From contig OX637353.1 in assembly GCA_951799405.1 (NCBI GenBank), positions 13,454,001-13,518,000 on the forward strand: a stretch of 64,000 bases of DNA, written 5' to 3'. The translations under genes and the position numbers were made by a program. Source of the DNA: Agapetus fuscipes. Taxonomy: Eukaryota > Arthropoda > Insecta > Trichoptera > Glossosomatidae. The first letter of the stretch is position 1. Each line of letters begins with the position of its first letter. The notes beneath the pieces are model-generated. The model saw only the letters and a list, made by a program, of their open reading frames with translations, did not search any database and was not told where the DNA came from. Positions 51,651-61,724 of this stretch are shown here, piece by piece.

Positions 51651-51915
51651 TGAAGAGGGTGGCAGAAATGATTTCCCGTTTCGAAGTATATTTCAAAATG
51701 CAAAAATTAAATAACGGCAAGGTTAACTCAGTCTTCACAAGAAATGAGCGCCAGTCCCCTCAGGAGCTGGGAAACCCCCGTTTCATCTTAAGGGGTTGGC
51801 GTGAGGCTGGTCCTATTACCTGTAAAAATAAATAGGCTTCACTTGCCACATGCGTAACCCTTCGGGGATAACGCGGCAAGAAGTTGCACAGTATGTGTAG
51901 CTTAGTTGTGTTTTA
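51651..51915 (+). mobile_element. SINE-C, head missing
   Basis: GGGTGGCAGAAATGATTTCC to TAGCTTAGTTGTG, with the CAGGAGCTGGGAAACCCCCG and CCCTTCGGGGATAACGCGGC hairpin regions. Confidence 0.8.
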
Positions 51916-51917
51916 TG

Positions 51918-52168
51918 TGCACAGAATATTATCAAATCGACTGCTCCAAGGAAGAAGGAAGTAACTCCGAAATATAAGTGTTTGACTTATTTCCATTTCT
52001 GAAGGTAACAAATCATTATCTTCATTCCAAGATGACAGCCGTGTGTCTATCTCTTTTAAATTCGTTAATAAATTAATGTTAAAAATAGTTAAGGCAATGT
52101 TCTCCATGGAATAAATAACATTCAATTGGCTTTCCTGCAAAACTATCTTTTTTGACTTAGTGCATCTC
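51918..52168 (-). mobile_element. SINE-D body, minus strand
   Basis: CAAATCGACTGCTCCAAGGA, GAAGTAACTCCGAAATATAA, AACAAATCATTATCTTCATT and TTTTTGACTTAGTGCATC match 19400-19646 inverted. The tRNA-like head is absent. Confidence 0.7.
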
Positions 52169-52445
52169 GAAAGAATGGATGATAAACGACTAACGAAGAA
52201 AGTGTATAAAGGAAATGTCAGAGGAAAGCGCGGAAGGGGAAGGCCGAGGAAAGAATGGTTAGACCAAATAGGTGAGATTGCGAAAGAATGGAACCTGTAG
52301 AGTGAGAATAAGAGAAGAGTATGTATGAAAAAGGTGATGAATATTGAGGAAATGAAAGTGGTTTGTAAGGACAGAAAAAAGTGGAGGCGCATCTGCGGAG
52401 GTACCGGCCACCCCTAGTGGAACGGCGGCAGGATACAGTACAGTA
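52163..52445 (+). pseudogene. RTE-like LINE C-terminal fragment
   Basis: Reads ERMDDKRLTKKVYKGNVRGK, RGRGRPRKEWLDQIGEIAKE, a stop after WNL, then RRVCMKKVMNIEEMKVVCKD and WRRICGGTGHP stop. The 3' end CCGGCCACCCCTAGTGGAAC and a TACAG microsatellite place it with the 2225-2885 subfamily. An in-frame TAG (about 52299) disables it. Confidence 0.75.
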
Positions 52446-52745
52446 CAGCTGTCTTTATTGGAGCAGTCGAAATGGCATATTTCACTCAAATCTCCACATT
52501 TTTTACTTGTGGTACTTACTCTAAATTTGTGGATTGTACGTGCAGTTTTAAGTGGATAATTCACGTACATTTTCAAAATTAAGTATCTACATAAGTATGT
52601 TTTATGCTACTGCGAAAAATATTTCAGGATTTTCAGTGACTCTGAAAATCGTTTCCGCATCTATATAGCTCAACTCTCTAACGATTTACATACATATATC
52701 ATAGGATGACCGGATATGAAGCCATCCCAGCAAATTAATAATAAG
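52446..52745. other. No recognised feature
   Basis: Contains a short TTGGAGCAGTCGAAATGGC echo of the SINE-D end at about 52457; otherwise unmatched. Confidence 0.35.
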
Positions 52746-52832
52746 ATTTGCTGTGAGTGGTGTGAGGGTGGATGAGAATATGTGAAGGTAGGTGAGAATA
52801 GGTGAGGGTGAGTGAGGATATGTGAGGATATG
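52746..52832 (+). repeat. GTGAGGATAT minisatellite
   Basis: About eight degenerate units of 10-11 bp (GTGAGGNTA/GTGAGAATAG), purine-rich on the plus strand. Confidence 0.75.
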
Positions 52833-52959
52833 CTAAACTCTCCCCTTCCCGACCAGACTGATTCAGAAGAGAAAATTGCAGAGCTGCTAAAACCAAGTTA
52901 TGACAATCCTATAAGGGATAATCTCATCAATTTTACTGCAGTGTTAAAAGTAACTAACT

Positions 52960-53280
52960 GTTACTCTGTCGCCATTCCGCTAGGGGTGGCCAGGGCCTCT
53001 GCAGAGCTGCCACCATTTCTTCCTATCCTTACATACCTCTTTCAATTCATTCATATCCATCAGCTTTTTCATACATTTGCTTCTTTTACGCTCACTTTGT
53101 ATATCCCATTCTTTCGCAATCTCCTCAATCTGATCACTCCATATTTTTTTCGGTCGTCCTTTACCTCTTTTACCTTTCCCACTTCCTATGTATAATGTAA
53201 ATATACTTTGTCAGTCTATCATCATTCATTCTTTCCACATGCCAAAACAATCTCATCACATTCTTTTGTGATTTGTATAA
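52960..53280 (-). mobile_element. RTE-like LINE 3' part
   Basis: Minus-strand member of the GTTACA-tailed subfamily: CCATTCCGCTAGGGGTGGCC is its 3' end, with coding text for RRRKCMKKLMDMNELKEV-like residues and GRPKKIWSDQIEEIAKEW. Truncated near CACAAAAGAATGTGATG. Confidence 0.75.
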
Positions 53281-53349
53281 ATTGATTTTTATGATTTTAA
53301 TTGCCAAAAAATCAACGAGTTACACATATTGCTATTACAAAACACAAAT

Positions 53350-53680
53350 AGACAATGCAACGCAATTAAACTACACAAATAGTGTAACTTCTTACCTACC
53401 TTACCCCATAAGAGGCCGCAAATAGCGATTCCATACCTATTTATTTTTACGGGTAAAGGGGTCGGCCTCACATCATCCACTTCATTTAAATTGGGGTTTA
53501 CCAAGCTCCCGAGGGACTTATTCTCATTAATTATGAAAGCTGAATAAACCTTTGCGGTATTTATTTTGGATTTTAAAACGAACACCGAAACGGAAAATCA
53601 TTTCTGACAACCTCGGTGGGGATTGAACCCCTGCTATTGGCATGAAACTCAAACATTCTATCAACTGGCCTATCGCATAG
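53350..53680 (-). mobile_element. SINE-C, nearly full length
   Basis: Minus strand; mutated head (CGATAGGCCAGTTGATAGA), B-box region GGTTCAATCCCC, body, and CTACACAAATAGTGTAACTT 3' end. A short second head scrap lies at 53770-53803. Confidence 0.75.
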
Positions 53681-53699
53681 ATAACCTGTTCTTAAAAAG

Positions 53700-53745
53700 T
53701 ATTCTTGAATACATCCACACCTTAAAGGTAAAACTAAATAAGTTA
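53700..53745. mobile_element. MITE-6 end fragment
   Basis: CACACCTTAAAGGTAAAACT and AAATAAGTTAC match one terminal repeat of 55643-55783. Confidence 0.5.
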
Positions 53746-53805
53746 CATATTAAGATTAAGACACGTAATGAAAGCATTCTACCAACTGAGCTATCGACAT
53801 TACGA

Positions 53806-54075
53806 ATCTAATCTAATCTAATCTAATCTAAGTTGCAAAATATATGCAACATTAGAGATTCACATTATATGCATTTTCACAAAACAGACATGTTCAAGTT
53901 CGCGCTTAAAACATGCCGCATGTAGTCCTACAATACAAAAACCCTAATCTCAAATGAACATACACCCTGCAACTCCTGCCGACCTTCCCTGAAAACCGGG
54001 GTGACATTGTCAAAGTGAACCAATTTCTAAAGCATGGGTGGTCAGCCGCATACCAACCTATAAGTCGAGGAACAT
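53806..54075 (-). repeat. Repeat A joined to RTE-like LINE 3' end
   Basis: Minus-strand copy beginning with four GATTA-type repeats (AATCTAATCTAATCTAATCT) and ending ACCTATAAGTCGAGGAACAT, continued by the LINE 3' UTR. Confidence 0.85.
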
Positions 54076-54300
54076 ACACAACAAATTACATTTTTAATAA
54101 CAACAAATTATAACATGTATGGACATCAAAAACTAACAGAAAACAAATTCCAATTTAATAAACCCAAGCCGCCAACATTACAGATCAACCGCCATTTCTT
54201 TTTGTCCTTACACACTTCTTTCATTTCCTCCAGAGTCATAACCTTCTTCATACAGGCTCTCCTTTCATTATTTTTTGACTCTGGATATTCGATTGATCGA
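54076..54300 (-). pseudogene. RTE-like LINE ORF end and 3' UTR
   Basis: On the minus strand: NNERRACMKKVMTLEEMKEV, CKDKKKWRLICNVGGLG, then about 90 bp of 3' UTR to repeat A. It lacks everything upstream of the ENRSIEYPES-like region. Confidence 0.75.
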
Positions 54301-54517
54301 TTTTCAAATTCATAATTGGAAACATGTTCTATTTTTTTTATTACGTCACTCATCAAATAATTTATGTTCTGCACACAACTCCCCGCTTACACTCGCCAAC
54401 AGGTAGACGCAACTTTCATGCTTATTTAATCCCTTTAATCTGGAGTTTTATGTGCAGAGCCGCGTCGGCATATTCACTGAATAAATTTCAATACACTCGC
54501 AGTAGGAGAGAGATATA

Positions 54518-54805
54518 ATGGGGCGTCCACACGCTTGCCAACCATTCACAAGTCAAGCGCACAGTGTGTCGTCAGAACATGCTAGCTGGACAAAAATTTG
54601 TCTAATGGACTAATTTTGTCCAGCTAGCATGTTCTAGACGACACACTGTGCGCTTGCCTTGTAGCCAAGTGCACAGTGTGTCGTCTAGAACATACTAGCT
54701 GGACAAAATGAGTCCATTAGACAAAATTTTGTCCAGCTAGCATGTTCTAGACGACACACTGTGCGCTTGACTTGTGCTAGAATGGCAAGCGTGTGGATGC
54801 CCCAT
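54518..54805. mobile_element. MITE-4, four-arm foldback element
   Basis: The 23-bp outer ends are inverted with one mismatch (ATGGGGCGTCCACACGCTTG; right end inverted ATGGGGCATCCACACGCTTG). Inside are four copies of an arm of about 40 bp in alternating orientation: GCACAGTGTGTCGTC...GCTAGCTGGACAAAA (about 54558-54596), its reverse complement (54607-54655), forward again (54670-54710) and reverse (54725-54773). Short AATTTGTCTAATGGACTAAT / GAGTCCATTAGAC loops separate each pair. Confidence 0.9.
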
Positions 54806-55124
54806 AATAATCCTTCAAAAAGCATCCAGCCATTGAATAATAATTCCTTCCAAAGTATAAAACACACAACGTTTTAACAAAAATATATATGAAACTGAAG
54901 CTAGCACCTCACGTGAATGTTTTAGTTTGAGTGTATTTAAGGTTTAACGCTGTGGTTGAGTTTTTTACTTGGGATCTGCCGATACGTCAGCCTAGCCAAC
55001 ATTGCTGTCGGTGCACTTTCCTTCCGGCGCACACTGGGGTAAGCTGTTGTGAAAGTTGGACAAAAATAAAAAAAATAAAATGTTAACAACTTGAATAAAA
55101 ATGTGTATCGTTTTTTTTTTTTTT
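54806..55124. other. No recognised feature
   Basis: Unmatched spacer. Confidence 0.35.
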
Positions 55125-55436
55125 AAGAAATCCTGTGCGGGAGACTCCCTAGATTCTAAAGACTCTAGGGGTCTATGACACTTGTTGTAGTGCCGCAGAG
55201 GTGTACGAGCTTGGTCGTCGCTACAAAGCACCAACACTCAAGCAAGACCCAGTTGCTGTAAGGCTGGATGGACCTTTGGTGACCGGTCATTAGTAAAGGT
55301 TTATGAATTTTTTCAACCCAGCGAAGAGCACATTCGAAATATAAATGGTATATTTTTGTGCTCCGCCGGGATCCGAATCCACAACCTTCCATTTACGAGT
55401 CCAAAGTGCTGCCACTACGGACTAGGGACCGGTCCA
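55125..55436 (-). mobile_element. SINE-B2, full length, minus strand
   Basis: Minus strand: head GGACCGGTCCCTAGTCCGTA, B-box GGATTCGGATCC, body, GACGACCAAGCTCGTACACC, tail CAAGTGTCATAGACCCCTAG and a poly(A)-type end (T run at 55107-55124). Its head lies 4-5 bp from the 5S-like sequence. Confidence 0.85.
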
Positions 55437-55440
55437 AGAT

Positions 55441-55557
55441 GCCAACGGCACGCGGTGTACCTGAGCGGTTACCCATCCAAGTACTGTCCACGCTCAATGT
55501 TGCTTAACTTCGGTGATCTATGGGAACCGGTGCTTTCAACATGGTAACGTCGTTGAC
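55441..55557 (-). pseudogene. 5S rRNA-like sequence, diverged
   Basis: The minus strand matches eukaryotic 5S rRNA over its length: box A GAAGTTAAGCAACATTGAGC, box C GTACTTGGATGGGTAACCGC and the terminal GCGTGCCGTTGGC. Several substitutions, including in the 5' stem partner (GTCAACGACGTTACC in place of GCCAACGGCCATACC) and a weaker helix at the GATCACC segment, and no T-run terminator after its 3' end, argue for a pseudogene or a 5S-derived SINE head and not an active gene. The SINE-B2 head starts right after it in the same orientation. Confidence 0.8.
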
Positions 55558-55642
55558 GACATTGACGACGATCGTTGGTTTGATATTGCATAAAAATTAC
55601 ACCAAATTCATTTGTTATTTATCTGTATTTATGTATCACCAG

Positions 55643-55783
55643 CTTAAAAGTAAACTGAATAAGTACTGATTCACTAATCTGAGCAAGCGCAGATAAAACA
55701 TTTTTTTGCGAGCAACTTCTCATAGTAAGTGAATGAAGAAATATTCAGTCACTTATTCAGTTTTACCCTTAAGGTGTCAGTGT
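55643..55783. mobile_element. MITE-6, complete
   Basis: Left end CTTAAAAGTAAACTGAATAA and inverted right end CACCTTAAGGGTAAAACTGA with GATTCACT / AGTGACTG continuations. About 140 bp, non-coding. Confidence 0.7.
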
Positions 55784-56937
55784 GTATTTGTGTTTTTTTT
55801 TTACTATTTTACTGTCAAGATTTCTTAAGTAATTGATTCTTAATTGTAATTTTATTTTACTGTACTGTCTTTTAAAATAAATCATTGAAGGCATAAAGTA
55901 CTATTCTTGGGTGGTGGTCTTAAAATGGTTCGGATTTAGGAAATGAGCAAGGATGGTAGGGAAGAGTGGAATCCTGGGTAAAGGTGGAGAGATTACAACT
56001 CGCAGAAATCAAACTCGTCGTATTTTTTGGCACGCCATTTATTTGGCTCACTGCCGCAAACACATGTTGACAGTAGGGCTGGTAGAACACAAGAGAGAGT
56101 TGTACAATAAAAAATGACAGTCAGACAAGTCTTCTTCCTCTTTTTACTTTTTGGTTGTTAGACAACATGAGATTAGATGTCAAAATCATCTTCTTCTTTT
56201 AATTTTAGTTCTCATATTCAATTTAGGCCAGGTGGTAATCTGAAAAAATAATCACTGGTTTTCTTCAGAAATACATACAAAACGTATTTTAAAAGATATT
56301 AAATCAAGTAAAATTCAGAAGATGAAGACTTTTTTAGTTACTTTATAATATTTAAAAATATTAAGTAGGCTTCTACATCACTACGACACCTCTTATAAAA
56401 ATGTTTGTTTTACAAAAACTGGTGCGAAAAGAATTCAACGAGCGGTAAGAAACGTGAATCTTGAACAATACAATGCGTAAGTATAAAGAACAGTCGCTTT
56501 CGATCGATAAAAGCCCGTTAGTGGTTTAAATGGTTTGTGAAAACATACAATTTCATAATAATTACACTAATTTCTTCAAAAACTCTTCAGCCCAAATCAA
56601 GTATTGGCTTCTGATATCTTGAACCTCTGTCATCGAATGTTATCCTCCAGCTTGGCACTTGCAGTAGCCGTACCGCATCCTTCCTTGTCTTCTTCCTGCT
56701 GGATTCAAGATTGATTAAGGGATCCGTGAGTTGGGCATCATTTGTGCACGTCTAGAGCACTTCAATGCCAACAATTTTATATGTGAACACATTTATTTCA
56801 AATTATTTAAAAAATTCAAATGGAAACAAAGTTTTAATTCACTTATTTATTTCTTTTTTGCTCGAATATTTTCGCCTAATGAGGCATCTTCATTTATTTC
56901 ACATTTATTTCATATAGTAATAATAATAATAATATTA
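55784..56937. other. No recognised feature
   Basis: Over 1 kb of AT-rich sequence not matched elsewhere. No conserved domain in any frame I could judge. Confidence 0.4.
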
Positions 56938-57200
56938 AGATGATTTATTTGGTGAGCCCTGTTTTTGTGTGAATCACACCTCAAGAGCCCTCTGTGAGCT
57001 TTATCATCGCTATAGAAAGCGTAAATTCTCAAGCAAGATCCAGTTACTGTAAGGTTGGATGAACCTTTGGTAAAGATATATGATTTCTTCAACCCAGCGA
57101 AGGGTATATTTGAAAATATGAATTGTATAATTTTTGTACTCCGCTAGGATTCGAACCCATGGCGTTCCATTTACGAGTCCAAAACGTTACTACTATATCT
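56938..57200 (-). mobile_element. SINE-B1, minus strand
   Basis: Minus strand: AGTAACGTTTTGGACTCGTA (head with CTCGTAA loop), GGTTCGAATCC B box, body, TCACAGAGGGCTCTTGAGGT tail, AAATAAATCATCTTAATATT. Confidence 0.8.
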
Positions 57201-57414
57201 TTAAGGGTATTTCTGTTAACACAGTGACAGTCCATTGTATTTTTGTATAACTTCAATGGAAAAAACAATCTATAATTCACTTTTATTTATTTTTTTGCTC
57301 AAACATTTTTGTTTTTAAAGGAACTACAAGTTTCCAGACCGTGTAATATGTTTTGTAGATGGTTATTTTTCATCATATTGGCTGGTTTTTCGTGCTATAA
57401 ATATCTCAGTGCAC

Positions 57415-57605
57415 TGGTACTTTCTCCCCTCCGTTCATCGGCGCCCCGTTAATGAGTCGCCTGCATTAAAATGCAGGCTTCAGTTCACCCTGAGGCGACT
57501 GAGGGGGAAGACGGGAGGGTGGTGAATATGAGGGGTGAAAGGGGGAGGGAAGCCATCAGCACCCCAACCATGCTACCTACCCCACAGTGACGTGGGGCTG
57601 ATATA
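57415..57605. other. GC-rich stem-loop region, function unknown
   Basis: Unusually GC-rich for this window. GCCTGCATTAAAATGCAGGC (57469-57488) is a near-perfect palindrome, enclosed by AGTCGCC (57463) and GGCGACT (57505), so two alternative or nested stems are possible. Then comes a G-rich run (GGGGGAAGACGGGAGGGTGG to AAAGGGGGAGGGAAG). No ORF. Confidence 0.45.
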
Positions 57606-57789
57606 ATATACCTAACTCAATTCCCATTGCCTTCCCTTTCGATATCAACATACGAATCAATAAAAATATATTGTTTTTAAATCCAGAAAATAAATTTTAA
57701 TGCCCCTTAATAATACAAACGATAATATTTTTGCGCAATTTAATAGCAAGACAAATTAACAATGTTGTTTTTGTTTTAAACAGGTAAAA

Positions 57790-57975
57790 ATTGAAACTGG
57801 CAACATACGAGTACATTGAATAACGCTGTTTCAAATCACGTCTAGCCGTTGGCCATGGCTTCGACCCTGGATTAACAGATGCTATTGCATGCACACAAGC
57901 TTCTGCTTTTGCATGAAGACAGTTGACCAAGCAAAATAAGTTGGTTAATTGTATTACTCCTCACAAATCTATTTT
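57790..57975 (+). mobile_element. SINE-E, best 3' copy
   Basis: TTTCAAATCACGTCTAGCCG (worn B box), GGCTTCGACCCTGGATTAAC, GCATGCACACAAGCTTCTGC, GTTGACCAAGCAAAATAAGT and TCACAAATCTATTTTAAAAA end. Confidence 0.65.
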
Positions 57976-58419
57976 AAAAAAAACTTTAAAAATGTTTCTC
58001 TAACCGCAACTATATATTCCTCTTTAGGCATTTTTTTTTCAAATATTGATAAAAAAAAAAAAATCTAATTAACGTTCACTTATTGTCAATTTTAGCCTAG
58101 TGATGAATCTTAAAACAGTTTTTCATTATATTTTCTTTGCCTAAAAAATTAAGCTTGTCTTATCACTGCAATTTTGACTCACTGTGCTCCGCTAGCTGAT
58201 TCCCAACAAAGCTGCCTGGATTATTTTCTGTGCGGCTATAATATTGCCTGTGTGAAGAAAGAAACGGAAAGGAGGGAAGCGTTATTTTACACAAAAGTAA
58301 GTAAAACAAGCCGATATTCTTTGGGTTCTTCTTACAAAGTAATTAACTATTTAGTTGCAACAACAATTACAAATACATCAATCATAAAAAATATTAAAAT
58401 TCAATGATTGCTATGGCTA

Positions 58420-58636
58420 CGGTTTTTCGTCCCCCTAGTGCTTGTTTAACTCATAAACAATTTGATACAATGATTAACTTTCAATGAAAGTGTTTGAAGA
58501 ATCATATTCTACACAATCTGAGCTAAGAAAAAAACTTAAAAGATGATAATGTGAGAGCTGTTTTCAATATTTTTTAAATGTGCTCAGGTGAAATTACCTG
58601 TGATGGGCATAAGACAAGCAAGCACTAAGGACCGTT
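58420..58636. mobile_element. MITE-1h
   Basis: CCCCCTAGTGCTTGTTTAAC at the left and AAGACAAGCAAGCACTAAGG at the right. The middle block with GGTCCAGTACAC is deleted. Confidence 0.8.
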
Positions 58637-59312
58637 TTGTAAAACTTAGTTAAAATATAAGAATGTACAAACTTACAGCTTACAGGTAAAAAGTATTTAA
58701 ATAAATAATGAATTAATTTAAATAGTTATGTACAATTCATTTAAATGCGTGTTTTAAAGGAATTACATATATTTTTTAATTGATTAATATTTTTTGTAGG
58801 ACTTTATTTTTTATGATTTAGGATTCTGAAAAATAAAAATAACAATTGCGGGTTCCCTTCAAAAAATATCAACCCTCCGCCACTGGCATGTCATGCTCCC
58901 CACAACATCATAGCCAGACATGGTCCACGGTAGAAAATGGACGCGCCTCTGAAATTTGAATTTCCCAGAAACTTTCATAGCTGATTCAATTCGGAATTTT
59001 ATAAAAATGTAGAAAAAAAAAAAACTCTGCCGACATTTTCGGATTTGATATTAGTCAAATGTTTCACTTTTTTCCAAAAAAAAAAATACAGGATTTCAGC
59101 TCTTTCTACAAAAAAATAAAGTCCAAAATTTTGTGAATTATACACAGAAAAAAAATCATGAAGCGTGTTTCGTTTCGTAATTTATATTTTTTTGTGTATC
59201 AAACTTTTTATGAGGACAAACATTTTACGAGTTTTAAATAACAAAAATATTTTTTTTTTAATTTTAAGTCATAGTTGGAGTTGTACCAAATATGTTTTAT
59301 TAATGTTGAAAG
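58637..59312. other. No recognised feature
   Basis: A-rich runs; nothing matched. Confidence 0.35.
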
Positions 59313-59445
59313 ACCGGTCCGTAGTCTAGTAGTAACGCTTCGATCTCACAAATGGAAGGTCATGGGTTCGAGTCTCGGCGAGGCACACAAAAATACTTTT
59401 TATATTTTCAAAAGTGCATTTCGCTGGGATGAAAAATTCAATTTC
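59313..59445 (+). mobile_element. SINE-B 5' half
   Basis: Head GACCGGTCCGTAGTCTAGTA, B box GGTTCGAGTC, body to CGCTGGGATGAAAAATTC, then unrelated sequence. Confidence 0.75.
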
Positions 59446-59526
59446 AAATCTATAAAAATATAAATGTTACGATTTGTTGGTTCATACAGTGAAAGTCTAT
59501 TGTATTTATTAAAAAAATAAATGAAT

Positions 59527-59602
59527 GTTTTTTTGTTGTTCCGCCAGGATCAAACGCACTACCTTCTTTTTACGAGTCGGAAGCGTTACCACTAGACTAA
59601 GG
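59527..59602 (-). mobile_element. SINE-B head, minus strand
   Basis: On the minus strand: CCTTAGTCTAGTGGTAACGC, TTCCGACTCGTAAAAAGAAG, the worn B box GTTTGATCC and GGCGGAACAAC. Confidence 0.65.
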
Positions 59603-59997
59603 TATGCCGGATTAATAAAGTAAGTGAATTTTCATGCATTTTCATCTAAATTCAATTCCATAATTCTATTTTTTAGTGTTGATATATTTACACAGTGAAA
59701 TTCCATTTTAAATTATTTAAAAAATTCAAATGGTAAAACAAAGGTTAAACTCACTTATTTAAATAAGTGAATAAAAAGTATGTTTTATCAACTCAATAAA
59801 TTTGCAGAGATACACAGAGTGCAAGAGAAAAGTTTTTAAACCAAAGCGCTTCAGGTTCCGTACTCAGGTGCTACTCGGGAACTTCGAAAATGCTTACATC
59901 CACGAAAATATCTGTAAAGCTTTACGTTCTGACTCAACCGTAGCATTTATAGGAACTGAAACGCCAACTAGAGATGCTACTTTAGTTTAGGAAATGA

Positions 59998-60530
59998 ATG
60001 GAAGTGAAGCGTGGACGGTGAATGATGGTGAAATAAAATTATTTTCTGATGAAATCCTGAGGAAAAAGATAGGAAAACCTTTTAATAATAAAACCAGAAA
60101 TAAATGCGTTAAAAAATCATAAAATCTGGAAATTTAAGGGCAAAATTTTTAAAGACTATAATAAGATGGTGCGGAAATTTGAAAATAATGGATGATTAAC
60201 CCTTGACAAAGAGTATCTACAGGTAAATGAAAGAGACAAGAGGGGTATGTAAATTCTAAGAAACGAATGTCCCAATCAAATTAGTGGCATTGTGAAGATA
60301 TGGGGATACAGGGGGAATTTAATATGCAGAAATGTAAGTATGAATAAAGTGATGGTTTTGAATGAACTGAAAATAACTGAGATTTGCAGTTGCTGGTCCT
60401 CTGGCATGGAACTGCCTGCCTCATCATGTGAGAGAGCTAGAGGACCATGGAAAATTCCAAAATGCACTGAAAACAAGCAAGTTTCTGGTATAATTTGCAC
60501 AAACGCCCTTGAAGTGACTACATAACGAAA
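59998..60530 (+). mobile_element. RTE-like LINE, very diverged copy
   Basis: GGAAGTGAAGCGTGGACGGT (GSEAWTV), AGAAATAAATGCGTTAAAAA (RNKCVKK), AATAAGATGGTGCGGAAAT and, at about 60340-60385, NKVMVLNELKITEIC-like coding text follow the order of 2225-2849, with many stops. The 60405-60530 part matches 11740-11820 plus 12306-12350, where MITE-1a split it. Confidence 0.5.
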
Positions 60531-60956
60531 TGGCGCTATAAATAAATCACTAACTCATCATTTTGTTATGTAAATAGTACTTAGGTATAAACAAAATAAA
60601 TAGGGTAAGTGGATATAGACTTTATTATTTAGTACCTACCTAGAGTAAGGAAATATTATATAAGTAAGTAGTAGTTGAATTGGAAGCTTGTGGAATATGA
60701 TTTCCGGACGAATTTAGGCCTAGAATGTTTGATTGCCATTGCTATAAAAGGCGTGAATCGTCTGCAAGTAGGAGATTCACCAAAATACTATTAGCCGTTA
60801 CAGATCAAGTCAGCGAAAGTCAACCATACAAGTGAACCATTGTTAAATAAATTGTGAACTAAAATAAATTAATTTAAAATAAATCTCCCGCCATTTTAAT
60901 TAAGAAGACCAATATTTTAAATTTTCAAAACATTAGAACCCTTAAAACACTACAAT

Positions 60957-61060
60957 ATTTTTTCCCAATAGAGCTTCGTGGACCATCGAACATACTCTAA
61001 ACTCGACCCGCTCTGGAACACGAAACCAGTGAAGCTTCTGTTTGGATAGGAGTAAGTGAA
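60957..61060 (-). mobile_element. L2-like LINE scrap
   Basis: The minus strand encodes QKLHWFRVPERVEFRVCSMV and HEALLG, matching KLHWLRFPERVVYRVCLMVYKAINGxAP of the fragments at 0.45 and 41.9 kb. Confidence 0.65.
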
Positions 61061-61489
61061 AAAGGTTATGTCTACCCCTAGTAGAACGGTGACGACAAGG
61101 GTGTACCCAGGATTTGAAAAATTGAAGATCATCGTCACCAAAATATATCGTCGATGGGGGAGGTAGGCACGCAATCCCCTCTAGGGGGGGAGGCAAGCCA
61201 TGTTCGCATAATGGTCATTTAAGTAATTGTAATACAATTTTAGATTATTTAGGTTGATTTTTTTTCTTCTACTAGCTGCCCCCCCTAGCCCTTCCTAGTA
61301 ACGCCCTTGGGTGAAGCTATTGTTGAGTTAGAGAGTGGCATTTTATACTTGTGCCACCGTTTCGCCCGCTCTGCAAATTGCCACTGGGCGGTAATGCGCC
61401 CAGAGATTTATTTGGCGTGTTTGTGTGGGGGTGTATTGTCTTCAAAGCGCCAGCCCCAGCGGACACCATTAATGTGGGGCTCCGTGACA

Positions 61490-61680
61490 AACCGGTCACA
61501 TACAACTCGTCCACAGACACATCGGTCACGGACAGTTCGGTTACACAAGAGTGTGTTGGGCCACACAAATTTTTGGTCACAGAAAACTCAATCACAGATA
61601 ATTCGTCCACAACCACATCGGTCACTGATACTTTGATAACAAGACAGTTTGGTCAAGCGCGTTTCGGTCACATTCAATAT
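61490..61680 (+). repeat. Degenerate minisatellite, TCGGTCAC type
   Basis: Units of roughly 20 bp built on (T)CGGTCACAGA and ACTCGTCCACAGA. A 119-codon frame through it shows matching SVTDSSVT-like heptads. A patch of the same family lies inverted at 63295-63400. Confidence 0.6.
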
Positions 61681-61724
61681 TATGATCTACAATTGATTAC
61701 AACTATGTAAAAATCCTCGATTGG

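Noticed and set aside
55441..55557. Functional 5S rRNA gene
   Set aside because: Scattered substitutions, weakened terminal stem, no T-run terminator and isolation from a 5S array favour a pseudogene.
61351..61710. 119-codon threonine/serine-rich ORF as a mucin-like gene
   Set aside because: Coincides with a degenerate minisatellite and is matched by an antisense frame over the same repeat.
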